A stretch of 64,000 bases of DNA, taken from assembly GCF_013372225.1 (NCBI RefSeq), contig NZ_CP053832.1, forward strand, positions 558,001-622,000, read 5' to 3'. A program made the translations under genes and the position numbers. How positions within the stretch are numbered: the stretch's first letter is position 1; the number at the start of each line of letters is the position of its first letter. Of the stretch, positions 45,119 through 53,638 are shown piece by piece. A model generated the notes under the pieces. The model was given only the letters and a program-made list of their open reading frames with translations. It ran no database searches and had not been told where the DNA came from. The DNA comes from Campylobacter ureolyticus (GTDB taxonomy: Bacteria > Campylobacterota > Campylobacteria > Campylobacterales > Campylobacteraceae).

Positions 45119-48100
45119 TTAAAGCTTTTGTGCATCTTTTCGCTTAAAGTACGCAAGAGTTGCTAAAATAATCATAACAAGCATACTTACCCAGATTGAT
45201 TTTGGAACAGGAATTGACTCTCCACTAGCGTAGCTATGAAGTCCTGAAAGGTAGAAATTTACTCCAAAATATGTCATCATTACGCTCCAAAATGAAAACA
45301 TTGAAGCTACTGCAAACCAATATTGTGAGTTTGCACCTTTTAATAATCTCATGTGAATTACTGCTGAATATATTAAAATTGTTATTAGTGACCAAGTTTC
45401 TTTACTATCCCAACCCCAATATCTTCCCCAACTCTCATTTGCCCAAACTCCACCTAAAAAGTTCCCAGCTGTAAGTAAGCAAAGTCCAAAAATCAAGCTC
45501 ATTTCATTTATTCTAGTTGCTTCTAAGATATTTCTTGCAAGCTCATTATCATTGCCAGGTTTTTTAATTATAAATAAAAATAGACAAAACATTGCTAAAA
45601 GCATACTTAGTCCAAAAAATCCGTAACTTGCGGTTATAACTGAAACATGTATTGTAAGCCAATATGAATTTAGAACTGGAACCAAAGTTGTAATTTGAGG
45701 ATCTATGTGGCTAAGGTGAGCTACAAAAAGCGTGATTCCTGCCATTATTGATGTTAGTGAAAGAGAAATTGCTGAGGTTCTTGAAAAAATTATGCCACTA
45801 AAAGACAGAGCCCAAGCTATATAAACTAGTGATTCGTATGTGTTTGACCAAGGAGCATGACCTGAGATATACCACCTAAGACCAAGACCTGTCGTGTGGA
45901 GTAAAAAAGCAATAATATTTACTAAATAAACCATTTTAAAGGCAAAGCTCATGTTTAAATTTGGACTCATCATTCTTAAAAATACAAAGATTAAAAGTGC
46001 AAAGCCACCAAGTAAATAAACAGACATTAGACGTTTAAAAATATCAAGTTCGTTAAATAAAACTTCAAATTTAAGCTTGTTATATGATGGAACTACCTTT
46101 GCTCCTATTTTATTTTGATATTTTTTTATAAGATCAAGTGCTTTATCAGCCTCACTCCAATTACCACTTTTTTGAGCATCAAGAACTGACATTGTGTAGT
46201 TTTGAAGAACCATTTTAGCTCTTTTTTCTTCTGCTGCACTAAAATTTGTCATAACTCCATAGGTTGCATACCAAGTGTGATTAGGATCGTTTTCTTTTGG
46301 AATTATTTTAAAGATTGATTTCATTAAAGTCGCGTAGTAGATGTTGAATCTTTCATCAACCTTTATAACTTCTTTATCAAATTTTGTTCTTGTGTTTGGA
46401 GCTTTTCTATTTGTTTGTTCAGAAAGAAGCATAAGCTTATAAGAAGATTTTCCGTTTTTATCAGTTGTAAAAAAGTCTTCAAATGAAGCATGAGTTTCAT
46501 TTGGCTTTAGACCAAGAATTTTTTTAAGCTCATCATCGCCTATTTTTACAAATTTAGTATGTTGCCAACTCTCAGGATTCATAGTTATTGAAAGCATAGT
46601 TTGAACGGCATTCATTCCTTCAAAGCTTTTACCTTTATATACCTTGCGTAAAATTTCATTTGCCATTGTATCAAATGGCTCCATTCTTCCATCAAATCCT
46701 TGCACTACTAAAGTAGCAGCTTTTTTGGCGTGTTCTTTATCTATATTTGGTATATCATTTGCTTTTAAATTATTTGCTGTAAAAAAGCTAAAAAATGCAA
46801 TTAAGATAAGACCTAATGCTTTTTTGCTTGTGTTACTGCTTTCTTTTTTAATAGTTTTTTTATCCCTTGAACTACTTTTATCTATGAGTCTTGCAAGCTC
46901 TAAAAATCTTGAGTTTTTATTAAAGAAATTTAAGAACATTCCAAGCATTAAAAGAAAATATCCAATGTAGGTAGGAATTTTACCTGGGTCTTTGTTAACC
47001 GATAAAATAGTTCCTTTTTCATCTAAATCATAAGAGCTTTGAAAAAACCTAAATCCACCATAATCCAAAACGTGGTTCATATAAATTTCATAATCCATTT
47101 TAAAATCTCCATCTTCTACTACAACCTCACTGCTATATCCAGAAGGCGAATTTGAACCTGGATATCTATCAAGTTTAAAATCTTTTAGATAAATACTAAA
47201 AGGAAGCTCAATCATTTTTGGAGACCAAGCAAATTTAAACTCTTTTCCTCCAACTGTATAGGTTCTTGCAAAATCTCCGAAAAAGGCAAAAACCTCTTTT
47301 GTTTCGCCATTGTATGTTAAATCACCAATTATGGCATTGTTTCCTTTTTGGGTCATTGGAACTGGTTTAACTCCAAGTTTTGCCTTTGCAAGCATTGTTG
47401 TTGGGGCAAAATTTACACCATCAATTGTGTATAGTCTGTGTTCATTAAAATCAATTTCTGTATTTTTATCAAGCTTTCCATCAGTATTATCAGACATTTG
47501 AAAGTATTTTATATCTTGATTTGTTTGCATATAAAATTTGCCATCATCTTTTAAGTAAATTTTTATAAAATTATGTTGTTTTGGCTCATTGTTAAAAGTA
47601 ATATCTAAATCACCAATTGGTAAAATATCTCCACTATTTAAAGTAATTTTTCTTTTATTTCTATCATCTGAAAAAAGAATCTCTACAATAGGCTTGCCAT
47701 CATCTGCTTTTATCCAACCTAAATCACCATTTAAAACTAGTTCTTTATATTTAAATACAGCATCTTTTTTTCCTAAATCAAGCTTCATATCAAAGCTATT
47801 TTTTTCATTTGTTGCTATATATCTATTTACATCTTTTGAGATTGTTTTACCTTTTTCATCTTCACTAATGAGCTGAATGTAAACTTCTCTTGTTGAGATT
47901 AAATTTGTTTTTGTGTGCTCTCTTATGTGCATTGAGCCTTCTTTACCGAAGTAGTGAGTTATTGTTGCACCTACAAAAATTACAATAAAACTAAAATGAA
48001 ATAAAAAACCAGGTAGTTTTTTAAGTCCATAAATTTTATATCTAATCATATTATAAATTAAATTTATAGTAAGTAAAAGCATTATAAGGCCAAACCAATT

Positions 48101-48241
48101 ACTTCTATATATGAATGCAAACGCAGCATCCGTTCCTTTTATACTCTCGACTATTGTAGCCACAGCACAGGCAAAGGCAAATATTAAAAGTAGAGCATTC
48201 ATTGCTCTAATACTTAACAATCCTCGCAAAAATTTCCCCAT
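45119..48241 (-). CDS. ccsBA: Cytochrome c synthetase CcsBA (fused ResB-CcsA heme lyase)
   Basis: System II heme exporter and lyase that attaches heme to CXXCH motifs in the periplasm. The 1040-residue fusion has a ResB-like N-terminal half (membrane helices about 10-105, large periplasmic loop, helix near 425) and a CcsA-like C-terminal half from about residue 735. The C-terminal half has GHAPWSNTYESLVYIAW, and the WWD heme-handling motif in NESWGRYWGWDSKETW (about 930-950). It is divergent from the mccA-like gene. In Wolinella a special paralogue, CcsA1, serves the unusual MccA motif; whether this copy is general or specialised cannot be told from sequence alone. Confidence 0.93.
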   Translation of the reverse strand: MGKFLRGLLSIRAMNALLLIFAFACAVATIVESIKGTDAAFAFIYRSNWFGLIMLLLTINLIYNMIRYKIYGLKKLPGFLFHFSFIVIFVGATITHYFGKEGSMHIREHTKTNLISTREVYIQLISEDEKGKTISKDVNRYIATNEKNSFDMKLDLGKKDAVFKYKELVLNGDLGWIKADDGKPIVEILFSDDRNKRKITLNSGDILPIGDLDITFNNEPKQHNFIKIYLKDDGKFYMQTNQDIKYFQMSDNTDGKLDKNTEIDFNEHRLYTIDGVNFAPTTMLAKAKLGVKPVPMTQKGNNAIIGDLTYNGETKEVFAFFGDFARTYTVGGKEFKFAWSPKMIELPFSIYLKDFKLDRYPGSNSPSGYSSEVVVEDGDFKMDYEIYMNHVLDYGGFRFFQSSYDLDEKGTILSVNKDPGKIPTYIGYFLLMLGMFLNFFNKNSRFLELARLIDKSSSRDKKTIKKESSNTSKKALGLILIAFFSFFTANNLKANDIPNIDKEHAKKAATLVVQGFDGRMEPFDTMANEILRKVYKGKSFEGMNAVQTMLSITMNPESWQHTKFVKIGDDELKKILGLKPNETHASFEDFFTTDKNGKSSYKLMLLSEQTNRKAPNTRTKFDKEVIKVDERFNIYYATLMKSIFKIIPKENDPNHTWYATYGVMTNFSAAEEKRAKMVLQNYTMSVLDAQKSGNWSEADKALDLIKKYQNKIGAKVVPSYNKLKFEVLFNELDIFKRLMSVYLLGGFALLIFVFLRMMSPNLNMSFAFKMVYLVNIIAFLLHTTGLGLRWYISGHAPWSNTYESLVYIAWALSFSGIIFSRTSAISLSLTSIMAGITLFVAHLSHIDPQITTLVPVLNSYWLTIHVSVITASYGFFGLSMLLAMFCLFLFIIKKPGNDNELARNILEATRINEMSLIFGLCLLTAGNFLGGVWANESWGRYWGWDSKETWSLITILIYSAVIHMRLLKGANSQYWFAVASMFSFWSVMMTYFGVNFYLSGLHSYASGESIPVPKSIWVSMLVMIILATLAYFKRKDAQKL

Positions 48242-48322
48242 ATATCTTCCTTTAAGATTTTAAAATAAGCATAGATTCTATTGTAGAATTTATAACATTT
48301 AGCATATAAATTTTAAACTTTA

Positions 48323-48751
48323 TTATTTAACCATAACAGGCATAAATAAAAAGTCATAAATTCTCCATTTCGCATCTATCATATGTAATACTATGTTTTT
48401 TTCAAAAATATGATTTTGTTTTTTGTAATTTGATGTAAGTTTTACAACTGCAATTGTAGGACTACTTTGATCTTTTAAATAATCAAATTTAAGCTCAACA
48501 ACATCATCATTTCCTTTGTAATCATAATCTATATAAAAAAGATCTTTTCCACCATTTTTATCTTTAAATTTGTCCATATAATCAAGATTATTTTTTGGTG
48601 CTAAGAGTTTTTCAGCTTCATCTATCTTTCCTTCTTCGCACAGCAATATGAAGTTATATACAACATCAACAGGGTTTTCTTCATTTATTTTTTTAGAACA
48701 TCCTGTTATAAATAAAAAAACAAATAGAGTTAAAATGAGTTTTTTATACAT
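48323..48751 (-). CDS. Small lipoprotein, DUF4878-like
   Basis: The 142-residue protein has a lipobox ITGC (Cys18) and a cystatin/NTF2-like fold suggested by NPVDVVYNFILLCEEGKIDEAEKLL, followed by beta-rich sequence ending in KWRIYDFLFMPVMVK. This pattern resembles the DUF4878/lumazine-like lipoproteins of unknown role. It is 81 bp upstream of ccsBA on the same strand and may be co-transcribed with it. Function unknown. Confidence 0.82.
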   Translation of the reverse strand: MYKKLILTLFVFLFITGCSKKINEENPVDVVYNFILLCEEGKIDEAEKLLAPKNNLDYMDKFKDKNGGKDLFYIDYDYKGNDDVVELKFDYLKDQSSPTIAVVKLTSNYKKQNHIFEKNIVLHMIDAKWRIYDFLFMPVMVK

Positions 48752-49233
48752 TTTCTATCCTTTTAAATTTTTAGTAAGATTTATTTTACCTTAAATTCAT
48801 AAATATTTAAATAAGCATAAATTATCTCTTTTTATGGCTTATATTTTACTTAAAATTTTTATTTAAACAGATAATAAAATATTTATTGTTAAAATTTTAT
48901 TAATGAATTTTAATATTTAATTAAATATATTGTATCTATAAAAAATATATATATTATATATATAAATATAATTATATAATCTTTTTGAAACAAGGTATTT
49001 TAGCATTTTGCACCTTATTATCAAAAATAATCACTTGTGGCTAGAAACAAAATAATTTATTTATATAAATTGTTTATTTTAAAGTTAAATTCAGTAAAAA
49101 TTAAATAGAATACTAATACATTGTTTGAGATATTAAACAAAAGTGAATAAATTTTATATTTTTGTTTAAATATCTTTAAAATATTGTAAATTATGAAAAA
49201 TGAGTAAATGAAAGTTTATCAAGGAGGATACTC
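48752..49233. promoter_or_regulatory. 482-bp AT-rich divergent region upstream of the mccA-like gene
   Basis: No gene is seen. The region is extremely A/T-rich. On the plus strand it has TATAAT at 48975-48980 and TAGAAT at 49106-49111 as candidate -10 boxes, an imperfect inverted repeat (49129-49142 with 49160-49174, arms GATATTAAACAAAA / TTTTGTTTAAATATC, one extra base) and a very strong AAGGAGGA (49221-49228) six bases before the ATG of the next gene. The repeat may be an operator or a 5' UTR hairpin. Confidence 0.5.
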
Positions 49234-51324
49234 ATGAAAACAAAATGGTTTAAAAAGGCATCTTTAGCCTGTTTTATGGTTTTGTTTGCAGGAACAACCT
49301 GTTTGCAAGCTGAAGAAAACGCTTCGGCACAAAATGTACCTGTTCAAACAGAGAAGAAAGTTAGTGAGCCAACACTTGCTGATAAATATCAAGAAGAGAT
49401 GAAGCAAAATTTAAAGCTTTATCATGATGAAGACCCACTATTTCAAGGTAAGCCAAGAACATTGGAAGACTATGTAAGAGGAGCAGATACTTTTTTTGAT
49501 ATTTTAATCGATCAGCACCCAATGTTTAAGTACGAAAAAGCAGGTAGACTTAAAGGTAAATACACAATGAGTGATAGGCAAGAAGAATTTGTTGAAATAA
49601 ACAAAGGCCCTAAATTTGCTGAAAAGTCTGGTCTTGCTCATGCTGCTGTTACCTATAGACTTGGAATGGAATCAATTTTGGATTATCCAAATAAATTTGT
49701 AGGACCAAAAAAATGTGGTGAATGTCACCCAGCTCAATATGATCAATGGCAAAGATCAAGACATGCAAAAGTTGTAAGATTTCCCGATGAAATGTCAGAA
49801 GTTGGCGGAGCAGAAGGTCTTAAAAAACCTATGTATAATTCACCTTCTACAATATTGCCTTTAGGAATTTATCCTGATGATGTTTATGCGGTTATTGGAA
49901 CCCCTAGAACAAAATATGGATTTATTGATAGATGGTTAGTTAGAGGAACCTATCATGTTCAAGATGGTAATTTAAGTGATTTAACTGGTACTATGGTAGC
50001 AGGTGGTAATCAATTCTCAAGACTTTGGTCTGAGCACATTACTCCAGATATGGCTAAAAAAATAGCTGAATTTAGTCCAGGTTTCCCAACTAAAATGGAA
50101 GATTTTGCACATTCAAGATCAACTGTTTGGGGTACAAACTCATATGGTTCAAAATATGCTGAAACTATGATGTTCCAACCAGCTAGTTCATATTGTGAAG
50201 TTTGTCATAGTTTTAAATTTGATTTTAAATCAAAAGAAGATTTTTATGATGCAATAGGTGATGCAAAAAAACTTAGAGAACATACTATTTCACAAGGTAT
50301 TAGCTGTGAAGAGTGTCATGGAGCAGGTGCTCACCTTTATGGCGCAAGAGGTGCCGGTATGCCATCAAATTGTGAAAGATGTCACCAAAGATTTGCTTAT
50401 CAAGACGATGAAAAAAATCCAAATCCAAGAAAACCATTTAATGTTTATTTCAAATCAAGTTGTCCTGCTTGTGGAACAGAGGGCTCTCAAATGTATAGCT
50501 CACTTCACTATGATAAAGGTATGAGATGTACAACTTGTCACGATCCGCATGAAGTTACAGCAAATGATTGGACAACAGAATATACAAGAGTTGGACTTAA
50601 AAAAACTTGTCAAGATTGTCACGAAACTCAAGCAGAATTCTTTAAAGCAATGGGTGGAATCCATGCAAAAGATAATTGTACTGGATGTCATATGCCAAAT
50701 ATGATGAGTTGTGAGAACTTTGCTGCTATTCAAAACCCTGATAAAGCAGGATTTGATAATGTTAGAGCAAGCCATATCTGGAAGATAGATATTCACCCAA
50801 CAAGAAAGTCAATCAACCCACCTGAGGGCAAACCAAGAGATCCATTAAAAGTAAAAGGCTGGAGAATGGAAAGAGATCAGAATGGAAGATTCTTTGTTGA
50901 TTTGATGTGGAGTTGTGGTAGAACAAGCTTTAGTGATCCAGATTTGATTGAAAAAGATGCAAGTGGATGCCATAGTCCTGTTCAATCAACATTGCCAAAT
51001 GACTTGAAATTTACAAATCAAGAGATGATTTATGAAAAAGTTATGGCATGGCAAACTCCTGTAAAAGAGGGATATGAAAAAATTAAACAAGGCTTAAGAG
51101 AGTTAGATAAAGCTTTAGCTAATTCTCAAGGATTAGATGTTGAGAAAAGATCAAAAGCAATATTCTTAACAAATGAAGCTAATAAAATTAAGAAAAAACT
51201 TGAAGATGATGGTGCTTGGGGTGTTCATGGACCACAATATTCAAAGAAAATTGTTAATGAGGCGTTAGTATATATCGAGCAAGCTCAAAATATACTAAAA
51301 TCAACTAAAACTACTAAAAAATAG
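49234..51324 (+). CDS. mccA: MccA-type octaheme cytochrome c sulfite reductase
   Basis: Probable periplasmic enzyme reducing sulfite to sulfide with six electrons. The 696-residue protein has a signal peptide (about 1-26) and seven CXXCH sites at residues 161, 321, 358, 380, 432, 459 and 482. An isolated Cys561 and the pair Cys579-His580 form an eighth, C-X17-CH, motif. Wolinella MccA has the same layout with a CX15CH eighth site and a copper bound by two Cys beside the catalytic heme; Cys410, Cys413 and Cys493 here are free Cys that could serve. NrfA (five hemes, CXXCK) and HAO do not fit. Strong AAGGAGGA start. Confidence 0.85.
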   Translation: MKTKWFKKASLACFMVLFAGTTCLQAEENASAQNVPVQTEKKVSEPTLADKYQEEMKQNLKLYHDEDPLFQGKPRTLEDYVRGADTFFDILIDQHPMFKYEKAGRLKGKYTMSDRQEEFVEINKGPKFAEKSGLAHAAVTYRLGMESILDYPNKFVGPKKCGECHPAQYDQWQRSRHAKVVRFPDEMSEVGGAEGLKKPMYNSPSTILPLGIYPDDVYAVIGTPRTKYGFIDRWLVRGTYHVQDGNLSDLTGTMVAGGNQFSRLWSEHITPDMAKKIAEFSPGFPTKMEDFAHSRSTVWGTNSYGSKYAETMMFQPASSYCEVCHSFKFDFKSKEDFYDAIGDAKKLREHTISQGISCEECHGAGAHLYGARGAGMPSNCERCHQRFAYQDDEKNPNPRKPFNVYFKSSCPACGTEGSQMYSSLHYDKGMRCTTCHDPHEVTANDWTTEYTRVGLKKTCQDCHETQAEFFKAMGGIHAKDNCTGCHMPNMMSCENFAAIQNPDKAGFDNVRASHIWKIDIHPTRKSINPPEGKPRDPLKVKGWRMERDQNGRFFVDLMWSCGRTSFSDPDLIEKDASGCHSPVQSTLPNDLKFTNQEMIYEKVMAWQTPVKEGYEKIKQGLRELDKALANSQGLDVEKRSKAIFLTNEANKIKKKLEDDGAWGVHGPQYSKKIVNEALVYIEQAQNILKSTKTTKK

Positions 51325-51339
51325 AGTAGCCTTCTAAAA

Positions 51340-51366
51340 AGTTTGGCTTTAATTAGCCAAACTTTT
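51340..51366 (+). terminator. Intrinsic terminator or attenuator between mccA and the fusion gene
   Basis: A 9-bp perfect stem (AGTTTGGCT 51340-51348 with AGCCAAACT 51355-51363), six-base loop and TTTT tail lies 16 bases after mccA and 22 bases before the next start. Since no new promoter is evident in the 22 bases, it may act as a partial terminator that lowers expression of the membrane protein relative to MccA. Confidence 0.75.
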
Positions 51367-51387
51367 ATGTATATTTAAGGATAAAAG

Positions 51388-53478
51388 ATGAATAAATTAA
51401 TAAAAAATATATTTATTGCTACTTTTGTGGTTTTAGCTTCTGTAGTTATTACTCCACAAGTTCATGCTTCAGGTAATGGAAGTATGGCTTTCGTAGATGG
51501 TGTAGTGCCTATTAGTATTTCAAAAGCAAAAGAGCTTATGAATGATGGTGCTTATATCTTTGATGCAAATGAGCTTGAAGTTAGACAAGAATATGGACAT
51601 GTTGAAGGTGCTGTTCATATAAACGTAGATAATTGGGAAAGATTATTACCAAAAGATAAAAGCTCTGTTATTATTGTTTATTGTTTAAATAGAATTTGTT
51701 ATATAAGTAGCGAAATTGCACTTGAAATTTCAAAACTTGGATACAAAAATGTTTATGTAATGATAGAGGGAATTGAGCAGTGGATATTAAGTGGTAATCC
51801 TGTTATAAAAGATGCAGTAGATCCAGCTGATCTTAAAAATAAATATCTAGGAAATAATAACTGGGAAAAGTCATCTAAAGTAACTGATTATACTGATACA
51901 ATCCATAGGCAAATTTTGTTTGGCGAAATTCCTTCATGTAGAGATTGTCACGGTATAAATGTAGGAAGCAATGCAAAAAGTATCAATGCTGATTTTGCAA
52001 GTCTAAGGCAAAATGTAAATAAAAACTGTATGTCTTGTCACGATGATGTTGGCGAAGAATTTAAATCAAGTGTTCATGGCAATGTTATGAGTACTAAAAA
52101 AGGTCTTCCATTGTGTTCTGATTGTCATAGCATACATATGGGACCAGCTGTTTCAAGTATAAACATGAAGAAATTTGCTGATAAGAAATGTGGAGATTGT
52201 CACCAAAAAGAACAAGCTATGTATCATACAACTTTCCATGGTAAAGCTATGCTTTTAGAAAATCCAGGAAATGCTATTAGTGTTGCAGCTTGTTATGATT
52301 GTCACGGAACACACAATATTTACTCTGTAGATGATGCTAGATCAACACTTTATAAAGGTGAAAAAAGGATAGAAACTTGTGCATCTTGCCACCCTGGTGG
52401 AAATCAAAACTTCTCAGAGTTTATGGCTCATGCTGATCATACGGATGGTGATAATTACCCAGTATTAAACTTTGCTTATAAATTTATGACAGCACTTATT
52501 ATAGTGGTGTTTGGATTCTTTGGTATTCATACTTTGTTGTGGTTTATAAGACTTACAATGACAAGAATGAAATATTCAAAAGAATGGAAAGAAGCTAAAA
52601 ACAGGGCACATTCTGATAAAGTAAAAATTAAAAGATTTACAGGATTCCATAAAGTTCAACACTTCTTATTAGCAGCAAGCTTTTTGGGATTAGGCTTTTC
52701 AGGTATGCCACAAAAATATCATACAGCTGATTGGGCTCAAAGCATGATTGATTTAATGGGTGGACCAATAGGTGCAACTAAGATTCACCACATTTCAGCA
52801 TTTATAATGCTAGCTGTTGTGTTTAGTCACTTTGTAGAGATAATCGTGGTTGCTTGCAGAAATAGACAAGCTGTAATTGATCCAAATACTGGTAAATTTA
52901 GTTGGAAAATTTTCTGGAGAAAATTCTTTGGACCTGATTCATTAGTTCCAAATTTCCAAGACTTTAGGGATTTGAAAAACAATTTCTTATGGTTTATCGG
53001 TAAAAAAGATAAAATGCCTCAATTTGACAGATGGACTTATTGGGAAAAATTTGACTATATTGCAGTTTTCTGGGGTATGTTAATCATCGGTTTATCAGGG
53101 CTTATGCTTTGGTTCCCAGTTACATTTACAAAAGTTTTACCAGGACAAATGCTAAATCTTGCTACATTCTTACACTCAGATGAGGCGTTACTAGCATTAG
53201 GATTTATCTTTGCGGTGCATTTCTTCCATACGCACTTTAGGGCAAATAAATTCCCTATGGATACAGTTATTTTCTCAGGAAATTTAACTGAAGAAGAAAT
53301 GAAACAAGAAAGAACTCCTTGGTATAACAGATTAAAAGAAAGTGGTAAATTTGATGAATTAATTGTTAAAGACGACAACTTTGATAAGTGGAAATGGCTT
53401 GCTTATATAGTAGGTTATGCGATGCTTATAACAGGTATTGTTTTCTTATTAATGATAATTTATTACTACATCTTCTAA
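51388..53478 (+). CDS. Rhodanese-hexaheme c-cytochrome b fusion (putative quinol dehydrogenase)
   Basis: Residues 1-27 are a signal peptide. Residues about 40-140 form a rhodanese-like domain with Cys99 in the active loop (YCLNRICYIS, second Cys104). Six CXXCH motifs lie at 184, 214, 243, 268, 302 and 331. From 361 to 693 there are six membrane helices with His pairs typical of FdnI/HydC b-type cytochromes (His380, His421/425, His467/468, His481, His596, His611/614/616). The layout recalls CbcL of Geobacter plus a rhodanese. I infer that it takes electrons from menaquinol to MccA, replacing MccCD. Starts after AAGGATAAAAG. Function unproven. Confidence 0.8.
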   Translation: MNKLIKNIFIATFVVLASVVITPQVHASGNGSMAFVDGVVPISISKAKELMNDGAYIFDANELEVRQEYGHVEGAVHINVDNWERLLPKDKSSVIIVYCLNRICYISSEIALEISKLGYKNVYVMIEGIEQWILSGNPVIKDAVDPADLKNKYLGNNNWEKSSKVTDYTDTIHRQILFGEIPSCRDCHGINVGSNAKSINADFASLRQNVNKNCMSCHDDVGEEFKSSVHGNVMSTKKGLPLCSDCHSIHMGPAVSSINMKKFADKKCGDCHQKEQAMYHTTFHGKAMLLENPGNAISVAACYDCHGTHNIYSVDDARSTLYKGEKRIETCASCHPGGNQNFSEFMAHADHTDGDNYPVLNFAYKFMTALIIVVFGFFGIHTLLWFIRLTMTRMKYSKEWKEAKNRAHSDKVKIKRFTGFHKVQHFLLAASFLGLGFSGMPQKYHTADWAQSMIDLMGGPIGATKIHHISAFIMLAVVFSHFVEIIVVACRNRQAVIDPNTGKFSWKIFWRKFFGPDSLVPNFQDFRDLKNNFLWFIGKKDKMPQFDRWTYWEKFDYIAVFWGMLIIGLSGLMLWFPVTFTKVLPGQMLNLATFLHSDEALLALGFIFAVHFFHTHFRANKFPMDTVIFSGNLTEEEMKQERTPWYNRLKESGKFDELIVKDDNFDKWKWLAYIVGYAMLITGIVFLLMIIYYYIF

Positions 53479-53483
53479 TTTTT

Positions 53484-53511
53484 AAGCCACCTTTTTTAAA
53501 GGTGGCTTTTT
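53484..53511 (+). terminator. Terminator after the cytochrome fusion gene
   Basis: An 11-bp stem (AAGCCACCTTT 53484-53494 with AAAGGTGGCTT 53498-53508), three-base loop and T-run, five bases after the stop. It separates the mcc unit from thiC. Confidence 0.9.
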
Positions 53512-53597
53512 AAAAATATCAAATAATATAAAATCTCATTTTTTCAATTTTATTGCTAAAAAATAAATTTTTATTTCATTTATTAGAATTTATAAGG

Positions 53598-53603
53598 TAC
53601 AAT
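53598..53603 (+). promoter_or_regulatory. Possible -10 box of thiC
   Basis: TACAAT lies about 36 bases before the thiC ATG; a second TATAAT (53622-53627) is probably too close unless the message is nearly leaderless. No TPP riboswitch is visible between 53512 and 53638. Confidence 0.4.
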
Positions 53604-53638
53604 TTGTATTTTATATTTTAATATAATTAAGGATAAAT

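Noticed and set aside
46644-46970. Hydrophobic 108-codon frame on the plus strand inside ccsBA
   Set aside because: Antisense to a strongly conserved gene, no ribosome site, typical shadow of an AT-rich membrane protein gene.
50500-50796. 98-codon frame opposite mccA
   Set aside because: Lies wholly over heme-motif coding sequence in reverse frame; Cys and His richness is a by-product of the CXXCH codons.
49234-51324. NrfA nitrite reductase or hydroxylamine oxidoreductase as the identity of the multiheme protein
   Set aside because: NrfA has five hemes and a CXXCK site, which is absent here; HAO-type proteins have eight ordinary CXXCH motifs. The seven CXXCH plus C-X17-CH layout fits MccA better.
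45119-53478. Recent horizontal acquisition of the mcc block judged by composition
   Set aside because: Base composition is similar to the flanks and no tRNA, integrase, direct repeats or insertion sequence is seen; only gene order suggests insertion. More frequent TTC codons can reflect high expression.
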